NCBI GenBank assembly: GCA_934533005.1 | Contig: CAKTBC010000076.1 | Coordinates: 1 to 9,018, forward strand | Direction: 5' to 3' | DNA length: 9,018 nucleotides | Origin: an uncultured Oscillospiraceae bacterium | GTDB taxonomy: Bacteria; Bacillota; Clostridia; Oscillospirales; Oscillospiraceae | Shown: one piece after another, positions 4,585-9,018 of the stretch | How the letters are laid out: each line of letters starts with the position of its first letter | Numbering within the stretch: position 1 is the first letter of the stretch | Notes under the pieces: model-generated | Told to the model about the DNA's origin: nothing | What the model saw: the letters and a program-made list of their open reading frames with translations, nothing else | The model's database searches: none | Position numbers and translations under genes: made by a program

Positions 4585-7281
4585 TCATCGTGGTTTTTGA
4601 CGATCCAAAATATATTTTTTCGGCATTTTAGGAATTGGCATGTCTGGCAGCAAGCCATGTGTTAATTGTTGCTGGCTCACACAATCCATCACATACTTTA
4701 CAACAACTTCATTATACCCGAGAGATTGCAGTCCTTGTATAGTGATAGCTATGTATTCGGCATTTGTCGGAAGAGTCCCAGCCTCACGAAATACGTCCAA
4801 TTTTGATTCCGAAAAAGTATGCATTCCGTTATACAGACTTCCTGAATCAGTAAATACATTGCCCTCCATGGATATAGTTATTCCTTCTGATTTTAAAACG
4901 ATATCTCCATATATTGCATTTTGCGCCACGTGGTGAGCCTGTGTGTTAGGTAGCCCCAGTTGTTTAATTATTGGTTTCGCTTCACTGTACGGCGAGACCA
5001 AAACCGGATATCGTTTCCCATCCGAATAAACTATACCATACTCTGGCGGGAAAAGCACGGAATTTCCATAGTATTTCACAGGGATTCCATTTAGATAATC
5101 GTATGGGTTTCTTATTGCCCCATCCCGTCGAGCCTGCCGAACACGTTCGGCGGTATCGCGGAGTGTGCCGTCTTTCTGGAAGCGCTCGGTAAGAGCATCC
5201 TTCGCCATGTCCTTGAGCGCCGCCACGTTGGAATCGCGGATGGTCTCTCTCGTCGGTGCGGTGTCGTCCGCATCGGCAAGCCCCAGCGCTTCCGCCGCTT
5301 CCGCGATCACCGCCTCCGTCATGCGCTCTACGCTCTCGTCGGTCAGAAAGTCCGTCCGGCTGCTGTAGTTCTCGCCGCGCTTCACCGCGTCGGCCACGGC
5401 GTCCGTCACCGCTTCCGTCAGTCTTGCGGCGTCGGAGGCGTTCATTCCGGCAAGTGCTTCACCCAGCCGCTTTCCCGACGCCGAATTTTCAAACGCCTCG
5501 TTGAACCGCGCCAGATCGCGTGCCGGCAGCTTTCCCCGGAGACTGTCGGCGACACGGGCGGCAGTCTCTGAAATGTTCACCGTTGCATCCGCCGTTTTCC
5601 CGGTCGTATTCTCCCGCATCGACGCGTCGTTCTGCGTCATCGCCTCATCAACACCAACCTCAATGGCATCCTGCGGCGGGACGCCATATTGGAGGAGAGA
5701 CGTTGCGTTCAGGAGGCCGGAGATGAATGCACCGTCGCGAAAGGCTTCCAGCGAGTCACGCCAAACTTCTCTGCCCGTTCTGGCGTCATAACCGCCGAGG
5801 AGCTTCTGCGCGGCATAGTTGCCCCATTCGGACATAAATTCCTCGAAGCCTTCCCCAAGAATACTGCTTGCCGTGACAAGCGCTTTCTGTACATTGGGGT
5901 CGCTTGTCACTTTTCCGACAAGCGTTTCCATTACCCCGTCCGTTACGCCGCCCACGCCGAGCTTTTTTCCGGCGAAGGAACCGAGACCGGAACTGATCGC
6001 CTCCGTGCCAAGCTCTATGACGCCCGCGGCGGTGGCGAGCCGCATGGCTGTCTCCGGGTCTATGCCATTGGCAATCGCCTCTTCATACGCGCTGCCGGAG
6101 GCGGAGGCGAATGTCACCGAGCCGGAAAGCACCTTTCCGACCGTTGCCGCCGCATGCGCTGTTTGGAATGCGCCCTTTGCCAGCATATAACCGCTGGCCG
6201 CATTGCCTATCGCGGATAACGCGAGCGACGGAGCCATAGCGCCGAGGGCGCGGTAAAGCTGGCCGTCTCTTCTCACATAGTCGTTAAAGCCTTCCTCGTC
6301 CGCGATGCGCGCGGTCTCTGCATTATAGGCCTCGCCCCAATTCACTGCCTGCGTCGGGACAAAATCGCTCGTTTCCTCCCGATACTTTGCAAGGTAGTAC
6401 TGGTACAGTTCCTCGTAATTGCCTTTGCCGTTGGCAGCATCTCTTACCGCATCGTTTTCCGCCAGCTGCTCGGCGCGTCCGGCCTGCAGGCGGTAATGGA
6501 AATCGTTTACGGAGTTTCTCGCCGTATCCATTACTCCGCCGATCATGTTTCTCCATTGATAATCAGCGACTTTGCGATAGCCCGCGGCGTCGCTTACTCC
6601 ATTTCTTTCCCACTCCGCCTGTACGAGATCGTCGACCTCGCCGGTGTAGCCGCCGCGCTGACCCATATACTCCGCTGCGGCTTCATCATCACCGTACAGC
6701 TCGCGATACTGCCGTGCCCGCTCCTCCTGCGCTTTTCGCTTTGCTTCCAACTCGGCGAAAAACTTTTCCTGATACTCCGTGGTGCTGCTCACACCGTTCT
6801 GCCGCAGGAAATCATTGGCGACATCCTGCGCCTCGCCGGTATACGAGTTCACTCCCATGATCTCGTTCATGTCGGCGATATCGGCGGCGCTGGCGAATGA
6901 TGAGCGGTAGGGCGGTTTCTCCGTTGTCTTGGTCGTTCCGGTTGGTTTCGTCGCCGTGGTTGGCTTTGTCGTTCCGGCCGGTTTGGCCGCTCCAATCGTC
7001 CCGGTCGTGCCGGTCGTCTGGTTTCCTTTGCTGGAATTCTGCTGTACCCCGGTGTTCTGTGTCGGACGCCCCTTTGTCGGGGACGTATAGTTTTGCCGGG
7101 CGGTCTGCCCTCTCTGCGGAACATTGCTGCCCGCCCGTGCCGTTGTCTGGCTTGTCTGTCCCTGCGGGACGCCCACGGTGGGGTTCGTCGTGGAGCGTCC
7201 CTGTGAGGATTTCGCCGGCGGTATGGGGTTGGTCTTGGTGTTGGATGTATACTCCCATACCGAATAAGCTTTTCTGCTCAT
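4585..7281 (-). CDS. Large multidomain protein, probable polymorphic toxin with AHH-type nuclease tip
   Basis: The product has 898 residues. Residues 1-125 are low-complexity, rich in Thr, Gln, Gly, Pro and Lys, and probably disordered. Residues 147-170 and 212-235 are two copies of a 24-residue motif (YTGE...NGVS...Y), separated by a charged helix. Residues about 343-440 are Ala/Gly-rich and hydrophobic; the pattern EEAIANGIDPETAMRLA (400-416), GVIELGTEAI (420-429) and LGEGFEEFMSEW (475-486) recalls helical regions of large phage-like or polyvalent Clostridia proteins (from memory, low certainty). Residues 560-722 are helical and acidic. Residues 725-898 form a distinct low-GC module with AHH (782-784), a third His in NGMHTF (821) and no close catalytic alternative, resembling HNH/EndoVII-superfamily toxins with an AHH signature. 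No signal peptide, LXG or WXG motif is visible, so the export route is unknown. The start has an AAAGGA ribosome site. Toxin role is inferred from architecture plus the adjacent small gene. Confidence 0.82.
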   Translation of the reverse strand: MSRKAYSVWEYTSNTKTNPIPPAKSSQGRSTTNPTVGVPQGQTSQTTARAGSNVPQRGQTARQNYTSPTKGRPTQNTGVQQNSSKGNQTTGTTGTIGAAKPAGTTKPTTATKPTGTTKTTEKPPYRSSFASAADIADMNEIMGVNSYTGEAQDVANDFLRQNGVSSTTEYQEKFFAELEAKRKAQEERARQYRELYGDDEAAAEYMGQRGGYTGEVDDLVQAEWERNGVSDAAGYRKVADYQWRNMIGGVMDTARNSVNDFHYRLQAGRAEQLAENDAVRDAANGKGNYEELYQYYLAKYREETSDFVPTQAVNWGEAYNAETARIADEEGFNDYVRRDGQLYRALGAMAPSLALSAIGNAASGYMLAKGAFQTAHAAATVGKVLSGSVTFASASGSAYEEAIANGIDPETAMRLATAAGVIELGTEAISSGLGSFAGKKLGVGGVTDGVMETLVGKVTSDPNVQKALVTASSILGEGFEEFMSEWGNYAAQKLLGGYDARTGREVWRDSLEAFRDGAFISGLLNATSLLQYGVPPQDAIEVGVDEAMTQNDASMRENTTGKTADATVNISETAARVADSLRGKLPARDLARFNEAFENSASGKRLGEALAGMNASDAARLTEAVTDAVADAVKRGENYSSRTDFLTDESVERMTEAVIAEAAEALGLADADDTAPTRETIRDSNVAALKDMAKDALTERFQKDGTLRDTAERVRQARRDGAIRNPYDYLNGIPVKYYGNSVLFPPEYGIVYSDGKRYPVLVSPYSEAKPIIKQLGLPNTQAHHVAQNAIYGDIVLKSEGITISMEGNVFTDSGSLYNGMHTFSESKLDVFREAGTLPTNAEYIAITIQGLQSLGYNEVVVKYVMDCVSQQQLTHGLLPDMPIPKMPKKYILDRQKPR
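4588..5109 (-). other. C-terminal toxin module (residues 725-898) of the large protein
   Basis: This segment begins at NPYDYLNG, just after the fall in GC content. It contains NTQAHHVAQNAIYGD (779-793), then GITISMEGNVF (800-810) and NGMHTFSES (818-826). The order AHH, then a hydrophobic/Asn segment, then a His is what HNH/EndoVII-type toxin tips of the AHH kind show: one His as general base, others binding the metal. Assignment of individual residues is inference. The tail after 835 (EYIAITIQGLQSLGYNEV) looks helical. The predicted activity is nucleic-acid cleavage; the target (DNA or RNA) cannot be told. Confidence 0.55.
6577..6843 (-). repeat. Two-copy protein repeat (YTGE...NGVS) inside the toxin gene
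   Basis: Copies encode residues 147-170 (6772-6843) and 212-235 (6577-6648). Each starts YTGE, has an Asp at position 7, has NGVS at positions 16-19 and ends in Tyr at position 24; 10 of 24 positions are identical. The intervening 41 residues are a charged helix (FFAELEAKRKAQEERARQYR). This looks like an old domain duplication, not recent repeat DNA. Confidence 0.6.
6932..6984. repeat. Short direct repeat in the low-complexity region of the toxin gene
   Basis: GTCGTTCCGGTTGGTTT (6932-6948) recurs as GTCGTTCCGGCCGGTTT (6968-6984), exactly 36 bp or 12 codons away. On the minus strand it encodes the duplicated peptide K-P-(A/T)-G-T-T-K. Such in-frame repeats can slip and would change only the length of a disordered linker. 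Confidence 0.6.
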
Positions 7282-7310
7282 GGCCGTCCTTTCTGTTAAA
7301 TATGGATTTA

Positions 7311-7327
7311 AAACACATTTTGTGTTT
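7311..7327. promoter_or_regulatory. Candidate operator 2 of the toxin promoter (inverted repeat)
   Basis: AAACACA-TTT-TGTGTTT is a perfect 7-bp inverted repeat with a 3-nt centre. Its 15-bp core (7312-7326) shares the AACAC-N5-GTGTT form of the inverted repeat at 7350-7364. It would fall at about +3 to +19 of the toxin transcript, a position where a bound repressor blocks initiation. A hairpin role in the RNA is less likely because the stem is short and AU-rich. Confidence 0.5.
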
Positions 7328-7336
7328 CATGTCTAT

Positions 7337-7366
7337 ATGATAGCAGAAAAACACGCTCCGTGTTCA
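7337..7366 (-). promoter_or_regulatory. Candidate promoter of the toxin-immunity unit
   Basis: On the minus strand TATCAT (7337-7342) is preceded by TG one base upstream (7344-7345), an extended -10, and by TGAACA (7361-7366) with an 18-nt spacer as a 4/6 match to the -35. Transcription would begin near 7330, leaving a leader of about 49 nt before the toxin start. The alternative -35 TTGATG (7365-7370) would need a 22-nt spacer and is less likely. The rest of the 282-nt gap (7367-7497) holds nothing else I can support. Confidence 0.5.
7350..7364. promoter_or_regulatory. Candidate operator 1 of the toxin promoter (inverted repeat)
   Basis: AACACG-CTC-CGTGTT is a perfect 6-bp inverted repeat with a 3-nt centre. 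It overlaps the proposed -35 and spacer. It matches the repeat at 7312-7326 in 11 of 15 positions, with all ten outer bases identical, and the two centres are 38 bp apart. The pairing of two like palindromes around one promoter points to a dimeric repressor. Confidence 0.5.
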
Positions 7367-7494
7367 TCAACTTTTCCGTCGGATTTTACGAATCGTATAG
7401 GCATTGATTTTCCAGAACTTTTTCGGCGTTAAAAGTCTTAAACCGCCGATTTATGCATCTGATATGCGCACGTTCCGTGATATTAACAGGCACG

Positions 7495-7533
7495 AAAAAC
7501 CGCCGCCGGAGGGACTTGCCTCCGGCGGCGGTT
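7495..7533 (-). terminator. Rho-independent terminator of the AAA+ ATPase gene
   Basis: A perfect 15-bp stem (arms 7498-7512 and 7519-7533) with a 6-nt loop. On the minus strand the stem runs into five T's (A's at 7495-7499). It begins 30 nt past the ATPase stop and separates that gene from the toxin promoter, so the two are probably distinct transcription units. Confidence 0.85.
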
Positions 7534-7563
7534 CGCGTCTGGTTATTCGGTTTTGGGACTCTC

Positions 7564-8991
7564 TTATTTCTCCGCAGGAATGAGGAAATCTTCTTTCGTG
7601 ATGGTCATGAGATCGTCCTTTGTCGGTGCTTCCATGGCGGCGAGACGATTGGCCTGGCGGGAGATGATGTCCTCGAAGCGGTTTCGCACATCGCGGCCGT
7701 TGCCAAAGTTGTCGTCGCGGTTTTTGTACATGTCCTCGAAGAACTCCTTCGCGTATGCCTCCGCCTCCTCAGTGAGGCAGTAGCCGTTCTTCTTGCAGCG
7801 CATCTCAAACATGGCCATGAGCTCCTCGCCGTTATAGTCGGGGAAATACAGATATTTATTGAAGCGCGACTGCAAGCCGGGATTGGAGTTGATAAACTTC
7901 TCCATCGGCTCATCGTACCCGGCGACGATCACGACGAGATCGTCGCGGTGATCCTCCATGGCCTTGAGCAGCGTTTCAATCGCCTCGCGGCCGAAGTCGT
8001 TCTCGCCGCCGGAGGCGAGCGAGTACGCCTCGTCGATAAACAGCACGCCGCCGAGCGCCGACTGGATGACCTCCTGCGTTTTGAGCGCCGTTTGTCCGAC
8101 GTAGCCCGCGACGAGCCCGGAACGGTCGACCTCGACGAGCTGCCCCTTGCTCAAGGCGCCGATGGCGGCGTACAGCCCGGCCATGAGCCGCGCCACGGTC
8201 GTTTTGCCGGTGCCGGGGTTGCCGAGAAACACCATGTGCAGGCTCATGGCACTGTTCGGCAGGCCGTTTTCCTCGCGCAGCTTGCGCACCTTAATTAAAT
8301 TGGTGAGATTTTTTACCTCGCGCTTGACCGTTCCAAGTCCGACAAGCTCTTCCAGCTCGGCCATGAGCTCCTCGAGATTTGGCTTTTCGGGTTCGGCTTC
8401 CTTCTGCACAGACGCTTCGGCGTCCGTTTTCTTTTCGCCGGCGGCGGAAACGCCCGTCTGCGCTGTGAACGGCTGCTCGCCGCTCGTCACATAGTCCGCA
8501 GCGTTGATAGGCGCTTTGGATTTCATAACGTTCGCCCCGTCGCAGATGGCGGTGAGCTTATCGGAGCACTCGGTGATGTACTCGGCCTCGGCCATCGTGA
8601 CCTCGTCGTCCACGGCGGCGAGATAAAGCAGTATGTTTGTAAGCATGCGTACAAAAATGCGCGAATTGGCCGAGCCGCGGCGCGCGTCCTGCTCCGTCAG
8701 ATTCCAGAAGAAGAGCGGCGGCAGGAAATCGGCGCTCTTGCACACCTTCTCGGTAAGCTCCCAGAGAAGGTACGAGCCGGGCTTTCTCCCCTTGGAATAA
8801 AGCTGGTTCACGGCGTCCACGTGCTGCTGGCCGAGCCGGGGGCTTCCCTTCCAGAGGCCGAGCGCGCACGAGACCACAAACTCGTCCAGCTCCTGTGCAA
8901 GACCGCGTCCCGCAACTTTATAAAACGCCTCCGTGTTGGCGATATAGGTTTTGTGCAGCTCCTCCGGGGAGCGTTTCCAGGGTGTCGGCAT
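7564..8991 (-). CDS. AAA+ ATPase, CbxX/CFQX (EccA/SpoVK-like) type, with TerB-like N-terminal region
   Basis: The product has 475 residues. The N-terminal helical part (about 20-150) ends in LLYLAAVDDEVTMAEAEYIT (121-140), the acidic pattern typical of TerB-like domains. A charged linker (about 170-205) joins it to one AAA+ module: Walker A GNPGTGKT (257-264), a pore-loop-like GYVGQT (296-301), Walker B VLFIDEAY (316-323), a sensor-1 region VIVAGYD (354-360), arginine finger SRF (375-377) and sensor 2 GNGRDVRN (430-437). All key residues are present, so it should be an active ATPase. Relatives act as remodelling chaperones, e.g. rubisco activase CbbX, sporulation protein SpoVK and the type VII secretion ATPase EccA. 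The substrate here is unknown. The start has an AAAAAGGAG ribosome site about 8 nt upstream; the promoter is outside the window. Confidence 0.93.
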   Translation of the reverse strand: MPTPWKRSPEELHKTYIANTEAFYKVAGRGLAQELDEFVVSCALGLWKGSPRLGQQHVDAVNQLYSKGRKPGSYLLWELTEKVCKSADFLPPLFFWNLTEQDARRGSANSRIFVRMLTNILLYLAAVDDEVTMAEAEYITECSDKLTAICDGANVMKSKAPINAADYVTSGEQPFTAQTGVSAAGEKKTDAEASVQKEAEPEKPNLEELMAELEELVGLGTVKREVKNLTNLIKVRKLREENGLPNSAMSLHMVFLGNPGTGKTTVARLMAGLYAAIGALSKGQLVEVDRSGLVAGYVGQTALKTQEVIQSALGGVLFIDEAYSLASGGENDFGREAIETLLKAMEDHRDDLVVIVAGYDEPMEKFINSNPGLQSRFNKYLYFPDYNGEELMAMFEMRCKKNGYCLTEEAEAYAKEFFEDMYKNRDDNFGNGRDVRNRFEDIISRQANRLAAMEAPTKDDLMTITKEDFLIPAEK

Positions 8992-9018
8992 GGCGCTGTC
9001 TCCTTTTTCGGCCGCCCG

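Noticed and set aside
5165..6219. Long plus-strand open frames opposite the toxin gene (e.g. 5689-6219).
   Set aside because: They are Arg/Ser/Pro-rich or irregular translations with no ribosome sites or domain motifs, typical antisense shadows in high-GC DNA.
6906..7010. Repetitive GTCGTTCCGG-rich tract as a possible CRISPR or tandem-repeat array.
   Set aside because: Only two in-frame copies with a 36-bp period inside a Thr/Lys/Pro low-complexity coding region; no spacer structure.
6690..7266. YxxxE strings (YSVWE at residues 6-10, YGDDE at 196-200) as type VII secretion signals in the toxin.
   Set aside because: The motif is short and usually works next to a helix-turn-helix partner or C-terminal tail; here neither WXG100 nor LXG features are present, so chance is enough.
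3998..7533. Near-identical AAAAAC(C)GCCGCCGG strings at 3998-4011 and 7495-7509 bracket the toxin unit and could be attachment or insertion scars.
   Set aside because: Both are parts of perfect hairpins with T-runs just past minus-strand stop codons; they are fully explained as terminators of similar GC-rich style, and no integrase or tRNA is present.
7282..7563. The 282-nt gap before the toxin gene as a site for a riboswitch or small RNA.
   Set aside because: Apart from the ATPase terminator, promoter and two inverted repeats, no extended base-paired structure or second promoter was seen; the toxin leader is only about 49 nt.
7453..8298. A 281-residue plus-strand open frame opposite the AAA+ gene.
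   Set aside because: It lies over the Walker motifs of a clear AAA+ gene and crosses that gene's terminator hairpin; its composition is a shadow pattern.

Overview
The window is high-GC bacterial DNA with dense genes, strong Shine-Dalgarno sites and tight GC-rich hairpin terminators. Codon choice, a Pro/Thr-rich lipoprotein and a TerB-like/CbxX-type AAA+ protein suggest a gut-type Clostridia (Oscillospiraceae-like Firmicute). This placement is an inference from style; no rRNA or marker gene is present.

Left part (1-3982). A lipoprotein of unknown role, cut by the window edge, runs rightward and ends at a perfect 16-bp hairpin (725-767). A LysR-type regulator (789-1682, minus) is divergent from a two-gene operon: a CPA2/NapA-like cation:proton antiporter (1812-3257) and an MgtC/SapB-family membrane protein (3254-3982). 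The operon genes overlap by ATGA and are probably translationally coupled. A good sigma-70-type promoter for the operon lies in the AT-rich divergent spacer. The layout suggests an ion or pH homeostasis unit under LysR control.

Middle part (3983-7563). A minus-strand two-gene unit encodes an 898-residue multidomain protein (4585-7281), followed 15 nt later by a 176-residue protein (4039-4569). I read this as a polymorphic toxin and its immunity protein. The large protein has a disordered Thr/Gln/Pro-rich N-terminus, a short duplicated motif, an Ala/Gly-rich hydrophobic middle, a helical pretoxin region, and a C-terminal module with an AHH motif like that of HNH/EndoVII-type nuclease toxins. 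GC content falls abruptly near base 5110-5120, inside the toxin gene, and stays low through the immunity gene, as expected if the toxin tip and its antidote were exchanged as one cassette. The toxin promoter carries two copies of a 15-bp inverted repeat of the form AACAC-N5-GTGTT, one overlapping the -35 element and one just after the predicted start of transcription. They are candidate operators for an unknown repressor.

Right part (7498-9018). A minus-strand AAA+ ATPase of the CbxX/CFQX (EccA/SpoVK-like) type with a TerB-like N-terminal region ends at its own 15-bp hairpin terminator. It is transcribed toward the toxin gene but appears to be a separate unit. A link to toxin handling is possible but unproven.
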